Origin: Dactylonectria macrodidyma | Lineage: Eukaryota > Ascomycota > Sordariomycetes > Hypocreales > Nectriaceae | Assembly (NCBI GenBank): GCA_020744425.1 | Contig: JAGMUV010000007.1 | Span: 1,860,001-1,924,000 of the forward strand | Length of the DNA stretch: 64,000 nucleotides | Direction of reading: 5' to 3' | Part shown: piece after piece, positions 9,656-20,651 of the stretch | Numbering within the stretch: position 1 is the stretch's first letter | How the letters are laid out: every line of letters starts with the position of its first letter | Program-made: the position numbers and the translations under genes | Notes under the pieces: generated by a model | Told to the model about the DNA's origin: nothing | Seen by the model: the letters and a program-made list of their open reading frames with translations, nothing else | The model's database searches: none

Positions 9656-12600
9656 TCACACCTGTGCAAACAATGACGTTCCATCCCTAAGGTCGGTGGG
9701 TTTCTCCGTAAAAAGCGATATACCAGTTGGCCCCTCCTTGACAACGGCCGCGCCGATCTTGGTAGCGTCGTCCACGACACGGTTGACCTCATCCCGTGCA
9801 GCCTCAAGTGTGGTGCGCACCCAGTTTGAAAGTCGGTTCTTCTCTATGTACTGGTGAAGGATCTTATCCTCGTACTTCATAGCATCGCTCAGCCTCGACT
9901 GGAAAGTAGTATCGAAGTCACGGAAGCGGCGATCAAGGTGATCAACGAACGCGCCCACTGCCTCTGAAGGCTGCAGAGGTCGAAATGGTTCTGCGCGTGG
10001 ATCTTCTATATCGGTGTTAGCAGAGCATTCGGCTTCTAGAGGAAAGGCGATACTTACGATACCTAATGCAATCCGCAAGCATCGCAAACAGTTCAGTTTC
10101 GGCCAATCGATCCACCACTTCGCGGTCATCCTTGAGTTGAGTATCGTTGATCTTGGCCCAATCGTCACGAATAAATAACCTTCTCCAGATGAGTTTCTTG
10201 GCCGCTTTCTTCTCGTCGTTGTGGCAGCTGCTGTCCGCCACTTTGAGTGCCATCCAAAAGGGGTGCGCAATCTCCTCTCTCGACTCTGGCTTGAGAGAGA
10301 CAAGCGTCAACAGGTCGATGAGTGACATCGCATCGAGAGCCTCATGCTTCAGCAGCCGCTTCATGCCATCCTCGAAAATTTGGTGCTGGGCCTTTTGCCT
10401 TCGCGGGATGTTCATGCTATGCGCTTCCATCGCAAAGTTGAGAGCGGCAGCATCATCCACCGCATCGTATGTGCTGGGAAGGATTTGACCGTAGAGTTGA
10501 TCCTGGATTTTAATCGCAACTAGCTCATCCTCCACCTTCTTAAGTCTCTCTTCAATGCGGGCCTCGTCGGAAACGACCTTAAAAATGCCAGAGCTAGTGG
10601 TATTCTCCTCCATCTCCGCCAAGAGGGCCAGCTTTCCGAGGCTCAGTTCGATTTTCTTGTTCCACACTTGCTGCTCCTTGTTGAGCGCAAGCTCAACTAG
10701 CGTGTCAGCACTTTGGCTGACATCTTTTTCTTGCTGAACATCATTGATCCATGAGATCCTGGCCAACTCTGGCTTGCTGCGGAGGAATAAGGTCTTGAAG
10801 CCAAGTTTGTCCAGGTCGAATTCCAAAACAGCCTCCACGCCATGTTTTTGTAGCAAGAACTCGTAGACCGGGAATGCGAAGGCTTGGCCATAGTTGGAGA
10901 GGCTGGTTTCTAGTTTGGCCTTCTTGGCCTGTCGCACTGTATTGAGAGTCTGCGACTCGAGTAGGGAAAGGCCAGGCGCTGAAAGCTGGGTTTCTAGTGC
11001 CTCGATATGATCCAACAAGATGACTGCTAGGGCGCCGAGGGACTCGTGCTTCTCGGCAATGGTAGCTCCTTCGTCCCACTTTCCAGAACGTGCGAGAGCA
11101 ACAGGTTTCTCATATCGATCTGTCTGGTACACCTGTGCGAAATTTTGAGCCATTGCTTTCTGGTCTTGGGTTGTCATGCCCCAGCGTGCATACTCCAGGA
11201 CGGATGTGAGCATGGCATCGGTAAGGAGTGGTAGATCTTCATAAATCTTGGTGATCATCCTCGGGTCGGGTTGGCTTGCCGACTTTGGTTTTTCGTCGCC
11301 TCGTTGGTTCTGGAGTACCCATTGATCTGAGAGATCAACAAGGCGTTTGACGTTGTTGGCGATGTAGTGGCAACCAGTCCAGGGTTCAGGGAGATCCTCG
11401 TATCCATCACGCAGAATTCCCATGCGGAGTTCTTCGTAGCCAAGACCGTAGGCACTCAGGTTGTTCTTTCTGAAGTCTAGGGCTGCCACGTGAGTGCAAA
11501 TGTTGACTTGAATCGCCTCGTGGACCATGACGGTAACTTTAGCATCGTCAAGGAGGTTGTCCTTGTACAAGGTCTTAATAACCTCATATGCCCAGGCAAC
11601 AAAGAGTTCGAGGCGGAAAATGTCATTGACAAACCAATGGCGAACCCGGTCAACCTCGCCGATGGTAGCGATGGGGTTGTGTTTCTGGTCCTGATGAATA
11701 AACTCCACGATCGACCCGACAAGGCTCTTCTTATCGTTGGCGGGACGTGCTGCAGTGAACGCTTCGTGGCGCTTCCAGAGCATGATGGCTACGTGCATCT
11801 TCTCAGCATTGTACAGCAGATTCCATCGAGTTTTTCGGTCGAGATCGGCTCCAGTGGTTCTCAAATGTGACATCAGCCTCTCCAGTGCCTTAGACCGGGC
11901 TCGTAAGTTGTCTTCCAAAGATGCCGGTAAGGTCGAGATGTAAGGAGTAGTTGAGCTAAGAATCTCATGGCTCACTTCCAATGCTGCTCTGGCCGTCTCT
12001 TCCTTGGTAAACTTGATTTCCTGTCGACCATCGAAGATCAAAGGGTTATCCTGCTTCACGCCGAAGAAGACAGCCTGCTCAAGCTTGCTCTTGGCGGAAA
12101 CTTTCGGAGGTTGCTCACTGGCAAATTTGTCCACGTCGGTTGTCACGATCCGCACGGTTCCAGCTCCTCGGACCATCAGAACCACGGCAGGATTCTTGAC
12201 CTTTTGTCGATGAAGGCGGCCGTCCTCGTTCCCGTGGATGGCAGGGGTCTCTTCCAGGCCAGAACCAACGATTTCATGAACATCGTCTTCCCGGAAATCG
12301 ATGACGTCCTCGAAGGCGGCTGGTAGAATGTGATTGTCGGATTGAAGCTGGGAATCGGGTGACTCGGGTGGAATCGCAATTGACGCGATAACTGTTGCAC
12401 GGTCGAAGACAACATACGCGACAAGGGCGGGACGGGGGAGGTAGAGGCGGGGCCGTGGAGTGGTTTGAGAGGTTGGTGAGGGCGAAATCGGAGTCGAGAA
12501 AGAAGTAAGGGGTCGGATCATCCCAATCTTGCACTCTCGGGAAGTCAAGACAGCTTCGACTAGAGCGTAACGTGAGGAACTCCGAAGGGTGAGGCTAACG

Positions 12601-13970
12601 AGAAGCAAGAGATGCTGCACTGCAGAGTCATCGGATGATATCGCCTCGCTCAGCCTAGTCAGCTCGAGATACTTGGGTTCCAGACCCTTGGGGACGTAGG
12701 TAAAGTCCAAGGCCTCGAATGATTCTGCTGGGAAATCTCGAGAGCCAGGATCTGTGTCCTGCAGAGCGGCAACGATATCTTCTCGAATATCTGCCTCTCC
12801 AATAATCTCGTTGTGGCCTCCACGATGGACCTTCCAAGCCTGCAGGCGGCCCTTTCCTGTAAGCGCAACGACATTCCTCTCTCCAACTCGGGCTGATCGA
12901 TCAGCGCGAACAGCTGTAATGTCCCCTCTAAGCGATAAGTTGGAAAAGGCATGGCGAATGCTGCCAAAGATTCCGCTCGAGGAGGCTGACAGGTTGTTTC
13001 GCAAAAACTGGACAGAGATTGATGGGCGGCCATGGCCGTCCCGGACGTTAAGGTAAGCGAGTCGTCCGGAATTGAAAGTCAAGATGAAGCCAGCGGACTC
13101 GGCGTTAGTGATGGCCACCACCTTCTCCCCGGATGCCATTCCTGCGACCATATGCTCGACGCCAGAACGGTCCTTCTTAATAAAGGCGAAGGTGGCAGCG
13201 CTGGAGATGGACTCCCAATACACGACTTTTCCGCTGCCTGCCATGACCACAACCAGGCCAGGCTCGGTTGACGACGCAGAAGGGGAGACGAGGCATCCTA
13301 CGGGAAGGGGATCGGTCGGTTTTGAGGCTGAGGGAAGAGTGAAGGTGAAGGTTTCGGGTGATTGGGAGGTCGTGGTGTAGGGCCAAACGATGGCGTGCGT
13401 GGCGGTCAGGGTGAGAGCGTAACCAGAGGCGGAGAAGATGTCGGCAGTTTGATTGCCTGTGATGAAATCAGTGAGCAGGTACTAAAAGGATAGGAGTCAT
13501 CGAGGATAAGCAACTTACCTGACCAGTCGGAGCGGATCCTGTCTGGGAGCGCCGGGAGCTTGCTCACGGTGTATGCGTTTGTGCTGGTCTAGGAAGAAAT
13601 CAGCGTCTGGTATCAAAACAAAGAAAATCGCATCGCTCCTTACCAAAACGAGACTTCCATCGCCCTTATTGGCGGCGCGGTCTCCGTGTTTCGACTTTTT
13701 CGCGCGAACGTTCAATTCTTTGCGCAGGGTGGGCGGTGGTGGGCTCTCGGTGGGTTCGTTGTTGACACGGACGGTCGCGACCTTGTCCGTCTTGACCTCG
13801 ATCATCTCCTGCTGGACATCGGGGCTGACAAAAGTCGTCTCAGTCAGCGGAAGACGCGGTCTCTTAGCCTTGGGCTGCTGGACGAGGTGCTCGGAGCTCA
13901 AGGGGCGCTGTCGCCGGCGTGAACGAGTCGCCGTCGCCGGGCCACCGTCGGCGACAGACGGGGAAAACAT
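9656..13970 (-). CDS. NUP133: Nucleoporin Nup133
   Basis: Structural nucleoporin of the Y-shaped Nup84/Nup107 complex that forms the pore outer rings. Four exons: 13644-13970, 13519-13588, 10058-13456 and 9656-10005. The introns are 55, 62 and 52 nt. The spliced protein has 1381 residues. A basic, disordered N-terminus (runs of R/K near 15-40) is followed by an N-terminal beta-propeller region typical of the Nup133/Nup155 family. The exon-3 start carries the propeller strands around V-Y-W-E-S and G-R-L-A-Y-L. The long C-terminal half is alpha-helical and fits the Nup133 stack, ending with K-Y-E-D-K-I-L. The last exon joins as R-Y-Q-D-P. Length agrees with other filamentous-fungal Nup133 proteins. 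The start was chosen as the first ATG of exon 1; no signal peptide is seen. Confidence 0.92.
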
Positions 13971-14698
13971 TTTGAACAGGTCGCAAGGGGATGGTCGATG
14001 GATCGGTTCGTATTGGCAGCGGCAAGAGTCGAGTCAATCTAGATGGGCGATGATTCGGCCGCGAGGGATCAAAGAGGCATTTCGTCGCGAGGGATGATGC
14101 AAGCGGTGACTTTTGTTGGGCGCTGGTGAAAGAGGCAAGGTAGAGAAAATGGAATGCAGTAGAGCGAGTGACGAAGCATGCACCTATTGGCTTCCGCTGG
14201 GCAGGGCGAAAAAACAAAGGCGAATGGGCGCTGGCCGACAGCCTGAGGGACGCCAAGCTACAGGGGCCGCAGGCACGCTGTGATTGGTCCGCGGAAGCCT
14301 GGAAGCGTGAAGGCTGCGCTGGCAACCTGGAGCTGTAGGGGGTACGTACCTGATTTCTGGTACCTGAGTGACCACGACCGACTACTGCGCTGGTCACCTA
14401 TTCGTCGTACCCGGGCTTGAGCCAGCTGGTGGAGCACCCGCTCTTCCCTGTTCTTCCATGTTGTTTCCGGCTGAGGCGAGGTGAGGTGGCGGTTGAGGGG
14501 TACCTGTGACGCGCAGCACCCTGCCTTAGCAGCGTCAGGTACCCTCCAACGCGGCTCTCCGAGCAACGCTCACCTTGTCCTCCTCGGGGGGAGAAAAACA
14601 CCACACACCAATGTACTTCTTCAACTGATCTAAACCCATTCGCTCCTCTGGGGAATAATGAATAACTAAATTGCATGATAAAACTCAATAAAAGCAGC

Positions 14699-14760
14699 TA
14701 TCTTTTAGGAAATTAGTTTAATCTATTTAATATCTATTTTCTAATTTACTTATCAAGATA
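14699..14760. repeat. AT-rich nested inverted repeat
   Basis: Inside a strongly AT-rich stretch (about 14650-14765), outer arms tatctt/aagata and inner arms aaattag/ctaattt face each other. They form an imperfect stem-loop of about 62 nt. The composition differs sharply from the surrounding DNA. It could be a decayed miniature transposon or an AT-rich replication or regulatory element. Confidence 0.6.
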
Positions 14761-15283
14761 GAGGGCATGTTGATGCTTTATGGTGTGTGGTGTTCCCCCA
14801 CTAGCTAGTCACCAAAGGTCGCATCTGCGCGTAGATATCTTGCTACAAGTCGTCCTGGCCCAGGAGTTTTCAGCCATCAACACCCCTTCTTCGAATACCT
14901 ATTCTGTAGCACGCGGTCGTTTCTCCTCTCGATGCATTTGTTCAATCGAGGAAATTCCATTTCCTTTCTTTTCCTTCTTGTCATTACCCCTCAATCTTCT
15001 AATCTCCGTACCCGGATGCGTTTCGAGCCAGAGAGGGTCTTCACCTTGGCATTGACCGAGCGGAGGCTTCCGATACAGGCCACTAACCTCGGACCTCTGT
15101 TCAACAATATCAACAAGTGCCTCATCATAAGAACGAGATCCATTCCAAGTATTCCTCAACGCCCTCTCAATTGATTCACATACGCACGCCTCGATTAGTT
15201 ATTATACCCTCTCCTCCGCGGAGTCTACTATTCCGGCGTTGCACCTGGACTGCTCGGACGCGTTTCCCGACTTCTTCTGCGTC

Positions 15284-15298
15284 ATGACTACCCTGTAA
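15284..15298 (+). promoter_or_regulatory. Short upstream ORF in the AFG1 leader
   Basis: An ATG followed by three codons and a stop (ATG ACT ACC CTG TAA), ending 30 nt before the AFG1 start. If the transcript starts upstream of it, it could reduce AFG1 translation. The transcription start is not known. Confidence 0.4.
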
Positions 15299-15328
15299 CG
15301 GTGTAATCCTCCAACTCATCCCATAGCC

Positions 15329-17293
15329 ATGGGAGTCCTCCGCAACTCATTTCTTCACTCAAAGGCCAATGGGCATAGCCTGAGATGTCTCTCAACTGCC
15401 GTAATCATCACCGATCCTCTGGTCAGGTACCAGACCCATGTAGCCAGCGGTCTCTACGCACCAGATCCGTCTCAACACCGGCTGGCGAGACACTTACACA
15501 AGATTTATGTTCGTATCAAGGACTATTCACCCCATACCGAATATCGCCAGAGGTTGCAGCAGATTACACGCCTCACAGAGCACAAGCCAGCGGAGGAAGA
15601 AGACGATGACGGTACCATGCTCGCGCGACGAAACCATTCGATATGGCGGAACCCCCTGTTTAAGCACCTCTTAACTACTCCCGAGGGTAGGGAGAGTGTC
15701 GCACTGACTAGAGTCCTCACGAACCACGAAGCTGCAATTGAGATCAACTCACCGAAAGGATTGTTCCTGTCCGGCGAAGTTGGTACAGGAAAGTCAATGC
15801 TCCTGGACTTGCTCGCCGATGGCCTTCCTACCGAGCGGAAGAAGAGATGGCACTTCAACACTTTTATGCTCTACACACTTTCACAACTCGAGCAGCATAG
15901 GAAGACCAGCGGTAAAACCGCGACCGCAGATGGAGAGTACTCAATTCTATGGATGGCCAAGAAGCTCGTCGAGGAGTCGCCGATCCTCTTCCTGGACGAG
16001 TTTCAGCTCCCGGACAGGGCAGCCAGCAAGATCCTCAGCCATCTTTTCATCGCATTCTTCCAGCTCGGCGGTGTTCTGATTGCGTCCTCGAACCGTATGC
16101 CCGAGGAGCTGCAAAAGGCCATCGGCATTGACTACACTCCTGCGCCCTCAAAGGGTCTGATACGACGATTCTTTGGTGGCTCGTTGAGGTCACGGGGCGA
16201 ACTCTATGGTGCGAGCAGCGACTTTGCCAATTTTCTCGAAGTCTTGAAAGCAAGATGCGACTTTTGGCAGATGGAAGGGGTTAAAGACTGGCGGAGAAAG
16301 GAGGAAGATGACAGCGCAGATACTCTTGCTGGCGACGTGGTTGTACACGGCGCAGTTCAAGTCGGAGAGGATACTTCCGAGACCAAGGCTGAGAAACGAC
16401 GCCAACCCACCAACTACTACCTCTCATCGGATGGCGATGGCTCTTGGAGACAACGGATAAACGAATCGCTTTCGTGGGGTAGTCATCACCCGCCTCTCTG
16501 GGAACCGTCAACTCTGGTGGTTTACGGTCGCCAGGTCCACACGCCTCAACACTACAACGGCTTCGTGTGCTGGAAATTCGAGGATCTTGTCGATTCATTT
16601 GGCCCCGCTGACTACATCACAATGGCTTCCACGTATCACACATTCATCATTGACCATGTTCCGGTCTTGACTCAGGACAAAAAGAACGAGGCCCGCCGAT
16701 TCATTACACTCCTGGATGCACTCTATGAGGCGCGTTGTAAGCTCATAATCAGAGCTCAGAACCCTCCAGACTCTCTCTTCTTCCCCAAGAAGCGTGGCTC
16801 CTCGTCCGGAAAGCCTGCTAACCCTGACGAACCAGACGATGCGACTTACTCCGAAACCATTGCTGAAGTCTACCAGGATCAAATGTCACCCTTCCGACCC
16901 AACGTTTCCTATTACGACACGAAATCCAATACGTCAAAGTACGATCCCGATCAGGACTCCGACTTTGGACTGGAGAAGCCGATCGACTTTGGAAAAACGA
17001 GTGCCTTTACCGGCGAAGACGAGCGGTTTGCCTACAAGCGAGCTATTTCCCGTCTGTGGGAGCTGTGCAGTTCTCAATGGCACGCGAGGACGGGAGACTG
17101 GTGGCAACCGTTGCCGGCCGAAGCACGGCATTGGGAGGGAGGCCTCGTGTCAAAACGGCTCGATTACCAAGATGCCGTTCTTCAACGAGACACCAACGAA
17201 GGCATGGGGGAGAGCCTCGAGGTGGAAGAGATTGCCGGGCTATCCAAGTGGAGGGTCGATGACTTGAAGATGAATGGTGAAAAGAATACATAA
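15329..17293 (+). CDS. AFG1: AFG1/LACE1-family mitochondrial AAA ATPase
   Basis: Single-exon gene for a 654-residue protein. Afg1 proteins are inner-membrane-associated ATPases that help remove or degrade mitochondrially encoded cytochrome oxidase subunits. Visible features are a basic, hydroxyl-rich N-terminus fitting a mitochondrial presequence, Walker A GEVGTGKS at 149-156, Walker B L-F-L-D-E-F at about 220-225, and the ASSNR sensor region near 256. The family's longer C-terminal region contains R-A-I-S-R-L-W-E-L near 575. The protein is longer than yeast Afg1 (about 500 residues). The extra length is two polar insertions, around residues 325-360 (E/D/K-rich) and 500-560 (S/P/D-rich). No intron is needed, unlike most neighbours. 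The start agrees with a targeting sequence; no better upstream ATG was seen in frame. Confidence 0.93.
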   Translation: MGVLRNSFLHSKANGHSLRCLSTAVIITDPLVRYQTHVASGLYAPDPSQHRLARHLHKIYVRIKDYSPHTEYRQRLQQITRLTEHKPAEEEDDDGTMLARRNHSIWRNPLFKHLLTTPEGRESVALTRVLTNHEAAIEINSPKGLFLSGEVGTGKSMLLDLLADGLPTERKKRWHFNTFMLYTLSQLEQHRKTSGKTATADGEYSILWMAKKLVEESPILFLDEFQLPDRAASKILSHLFIAFFQLGGVLIASSNRMPEELQKAIGIDYTPAPSKGLIRRFFGGSLRSRGELYGASSDFANFLEVLKARCDFWQMEGVKDWRRKEEDDSADTLAGDVVVHGAVQVGEDTSETKAEKRRQPTNYYLSSDGDGSWRQRINESLSWGSHHPPLWEPSTLVVYGRQVHTPQHYNGFVCWKFEDLVDSFGPADYITMASTYHTFIIDHVPVLTQDKKNEARRFITLLDALYEARCKLIIRAQNPPDSLFFPKKRGSSSGKPANPDEPDDATYSETIAEVYQDQMSPFRPNVSYYDTKSNTSKYDPDQDSDFGLEKPIDFGKTSAFTGEDERFAYKRAISRLWELCSSQWHARTGDWWQPLPAEARHWEGGLVSKRLDYQDAVLQRDTNEGMGESLEVEEIAGLSKWRVDDLKMNGEKNT

Positions 17294-17539
17294 GGGGGGC
17301 AATTTGTTCATCGACTCTGTGGGCAACGGCTGGAAGGGTGAAAAGTCTTGGATATAGTCACAAGCATAGGTATGAAGAGAACCAGACAATGAAGCCGAAA
17401 TGAGGCTACTTGGTGAAAGTCGCCGCATAAAGTGTGAGTGTTAACATCTCTAACCGGATACGAGATGTCCCTTGACTATGCCGTACTCCAAAAACGCCGT
17501 ATATGTGATTGTCATGATGCATCATGTGTCAGCACAGAC

Positions 17540-18204
17540 TCAGAGGTTCGTCACGCCTGGCGTCCACCCGTCCCCTATCCTCTTCATGTCGTCGGCAAAC
17601 TTGCGACTGGTAATCTTCTTGCCACCCATGCCGCCGAGGGGCGCGTGCTGGTCCGGGTCGTAGAACGGGTTCTGCAAGAGGCGCACGTAGGCGTTCTGCA
17701 TGGCGCGGAAGACGGGCTTTAGCTCGGCGTCGCGCAGGCCGGCGCCGACGCCGCGGGGGCCTGAGCCGGAGCCGGAGCCGCCGACGGCAGAGCTGTCGAC
17801 GCGGCGGCCGCGCATGTCGACGACGCAGACCATGCGGACGCCCGTGTTGGTCTCGAAGCCGTAGGCCGCCAGGCGGTCGTCGACGGCGTGCAGCAGGCCG
17901 AAGTCGCCCGAGAGGCCCACGCCCGACGCGGCGTTGTGCTTGGCGCGCAGGTCGAAGACGTCGATAGCCGAAGAGAGGAGGAGCGAGAACTGCAGCGGCG
18001 TGCGGATCGGCGCGAACGAGTTGGACGCCGGGTCGTGCGAGGGGAAGATGGAGATGTGGAGGGGGTTGTTCTGGTGGATGGGAGCAAGTGGTTAGCGATC
18101 AGTTTCGTACGAGGGCAATAAAGATTTTCCAGCGAGGTAGAATCATGGCTTACATTACGGCCGATAAGGCCTAGGCAGGCGATTGAGGGTATCGCGGTGG
18201 CCAT
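17540..18204 (-). CDS. TCA17: TRAPP complex subunit TRAPPC2L/Tca17
   Basis: Sedlin-like longin-fold subunit of the TRAPP tethering complexes, acting in Golgi and endosomal membrane traffic. Two exons: 18154-18204 (17 codons, ending L-I-G-R-N) and 17540-18070, with an 83-nt intron. The spliced protein has 193 residues. The start M-A-T-A-I-P-S-I-A-C-L-G-L-I-G-R-N-N-N-P-L is the first longin strand, broken by the intron. Other family signatures are S-A-I-D-V-F-D (second strand region) and the C-terminal N-A-Y-V-R-L-L-Q-N-P-F-Y-D-P, typical of TRAPPC2L rather than TRAPPC2. A glycine/serine-rich stretch (GSGSGSG) interrupts the loop after M-V-C-V-V-D-M. Codon use in exon 2 is strikingly GC-rich compared with its neighbours. 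The gene is convergent with AFG1, with 246 bp between stops. Confidence 0.85.
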
Positions 18205-18699
18205 GGTTGTGGCGAAGGGAGGTTGTAGGAATGTAGTAGATCCGTGGTGGAAGCTCAGCGCTGGAGCCGGAGGGTTGACGCTGGAGCTTGGGTGAGCTCG
18301 AAATACATACACCCTGGTCCAAAGGTAGCCACTCTCCACTTTCACGCTTCCTAGGTCAAGATATAATTATTCAATGCCAAAGAGGTCAACCGCCATGGAA
18401 GTAATAAATGGAAGTAACAAATGCATGTTATTTATGTTCCAAAGGTTAAGCCCACTGACTCTCTGAAATCCGCGAGCTGTCCGAAGCATGTCGAGATCTA
18501 AGTCATCGAAGCTTGCCAGCTGGAATCCACACCTAGGCTCTTAAGTTAACTTACAAGACAAGCCACCCAACCCCCCCGTCCTGGTTTCTGGTTTCTGGTT
18601 CCCAGGTCCTGGTCCCTACCTAATAGCAAATAAATCCTACAACACCGTCTCGACTCTTACACGACTGTCCCCCCTCCAAGGGGCCTCCTTTTGTTTATT
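18205..18699. other. Intergenic between MCT1 and TCA17
   Basis: Both flanking genes are on the minus strand, so this holds the TCA17 promoter and the MCT1 3' untranslated region. Near 18585-18615 there are small repeats of the type ctggtttc. No gene is seen. Confidence 0.6.
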
Positions 18700-20076
18700 T
18701 TATTCCGAGTACTCGTCATCTTCCATGAGGCCGGCGGTATCTTCCAAGCCCCTCAGCACCTCCTCCACCTCGGACGGGTCCGTGATAGCCCAAACGCCTC
18801 CACCCTTGACGAGGTCCTTGCCTCGCATGCCGACCTCTTTACCCACGAGGTTGCGGCCAACCTTGCCCGGGCCGACGCCGACCCAGCGCCGTATGCGCGC
18901 CTCCTGATCTAGGTATTTGATGCTGTCCCACCAGCGCACCGTGTCGAGGCAGCCGCGGGCGAGCAGGTCCTTGAACTCGGTCTTGCTGCAGATGGGGCGA
19001 GCAGAGACGTTGCTGACGAGCGGCAGCTGACCGGGGAATTGGACCATGTCCTCGCTTTCGCGGCCCGGCACGCGGCTCTTCTTGTTGAGCAGCTCTCTCA
19101 TGACGACGAGGGCGGGCTTCATGATCGGGCTGTGGAAGGGGCTGTCGCTCTTCAGCCGTACGGCGCGGGGATCGTAGCCAAGGAACTGGCGCAGGTGGGT
19201 GATCAGCGTCCTGATGCGCTCGAGGTTGCCGCTGAGGACGATCTGATTCTTGCTGTTGATGTTGGCAATCAAGACCTGGTCGATGGGGGGCACGTCGTCG
19301 GTGACCGAGACGCCGACAAAGTCCCGGATGGCGCCGATCAAGCTGGCCATGTGCTCGGGGTGCGTGATGACGGCCACCATGCCGTACTCGCCGCCGTACT
19401 TCTCAATGGCGCGTCGGGTCGCATCGGACATGGCCTCGGCCCGCTTGCGAACCAGGTATAAGCTGTCCTGGAATGAGATGTAACCACCGGCGACGACGGC
19501 CGCAAACTCGCCGAGGGAGTGGCCCAGAGTGACGTCAAAGTGTTCGGCAACGTTGAAGTTGAACTCGCGCTCGAGGATGCGGAGGATGAAGATGGAGGTG
19601 GCCATGATGGCCGGCTGGGCGTTGGGGGTCTCGTTGAGGATCCGGGAGGGGCCGTTCTGGATTATATCGGTGAGCTTGTAGCCCATGTAGTGGTCGATTT
19701 CGTCGCGGAGTTGCGAAGCTGTCGCGGGGAATGCCTCGAGCCACGGCGTCAACATGCCCACCCGTTGTACGCCCTGGCCTAGGTACATTAAAGAGCCATT
19801 GTCAGTCTCGTCTGCTTGTCCAACAATCTCTCGAGCTCGAAGCGCAACAGCAAAATTGTAAATCATTCAAGACCAACCTGGGAAGAAGAGAGCCGTCCTC
19901 GTGCCTCCGCGATGCGTCGAGCATCTCCGCGACTGCGATTGCGACTGCGACTGCGACTGCGGGGGTAATTGACCCAGCAGCGCTCGGCGGCCGGGGGCGC
20001 CTGAAGGTTGATGCAGGCCCGCAGCGCAGCGGCGCCGGAGCAGAGGCCGCAGTGTAGGCGTTGCGAGCCGTTCCAT
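18700..20076 (-). CDS. MCT1: Mitochondrial malonyl-CoA:ACP transacylase
   Basis: Loads malonyl groups onto acyl carrier protein for mitochondrial type II fatty-acid synthesis, which supplies the lipoate precursor. Two exons: 19878-20076 and 18700-19778, with a 99-nt intron. The spliced protein has 425 residues. Exon 1 codes an arginine-rich mitochondrial presequence with an SQ repeat (residues 41-49). The splice rebuilds the family hallmark F-F-P-G-Q-G at 64-69. The nucleophile elbow G-H-S-L-G-E is at 152-157 (catalytic Ser154), and the second catalytic region S-P-F-H-S-P, with the active-site histidine, lies near residue 270. An acidic C-terminus ends the protein. The reading frame continues upstream of exon 2 into non-conserved sequence, but only the spliced form gives the intact P-G-Q-G motif. 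Confidence 0.93.
19929..19962 (-). repeat. Coding hexanucleotide repeat in the MCT1 presequence
   Basis: About five copies of a 6-bp unit (gcgact on the plus strand) code the S-Q dipeptide run in the mitochondrial targeting sequence. Repeat number changes would stay in frame. Confidence 0.85.
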
Positions 20077-20651
20077 AGCCGTCCGGGGTCGAGGGACTCA
20101 AGACCGTCGGGATGACGCTTTCACGCTCATATCTCGGTTGTCCTTGTGCCGTGTTTTCTTCGAGGCGGAGAGGGGGAGGAAAGGGTTGACAGGCCACCAG
20201 TGACGGGTGAGGTAACAGAGGAAACCGGCCGCGCCCGGGCTGGTCGATTGATTGCCTTGCCAATGGTGTCACGTTTATCCAGCAATTACTGCACAGCAGG
20301 GTGCAACAAAGGCAACAACAAGGGCCAACAAGGGGCCATTCGCAGAGCTGCAGCGGGTGACGCAGACCGCTTGGGGCGGTACGGACTACGGGGAACAGTG
20401 CCGGAGCTACCCCACGCTTAGAGCCGATGTCCCGAGAGATGCGTTCGGCGCTCCGTCTCCGTCTCGGCGACTCAAATCGCATGCATTACACACCCTGGTT
20501 TGCACAAATTATATACCCACGAATAATTGGCTAATTATATGCTCGGGATGAGGGAACATGACTGAGTAATCATTATCGTAATGGTTGATTTGATGTAGAT
20601 TTGTTTGGTATTTGCTACCTTTATGATGCCTTTCATTACCTTCCATTCCCT
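20077..20651. other. Intergenic between AP-3 mu and MCT1
   Basis: MCT1 promoter and AP-3 mu 3' region; both genes are on the minus strand. AT-rich around 20500-20640. No gene is seen. Confidence 0.6.

Larger units (their letters stand above)
13971..15328. other. Divergent intergenic region between NUP133 and AFG1
   Basis: About 1.36 kb between two start codons on opposite strands, so it carries two promoters. It contains an AT-rich patch with a nested inverted repeat (14699-14760) and a five-codon upstream reading frame close to AFG1. No supported gene is seen. Confidence 0.6.

Noticed and set aside
13864..14397. 177-codon minus-strand frame at the NUP133 5' end
   Set aside because: Its last part is the NUP133 first exon read in another frame, and upstream it is promoter-like with no domain.
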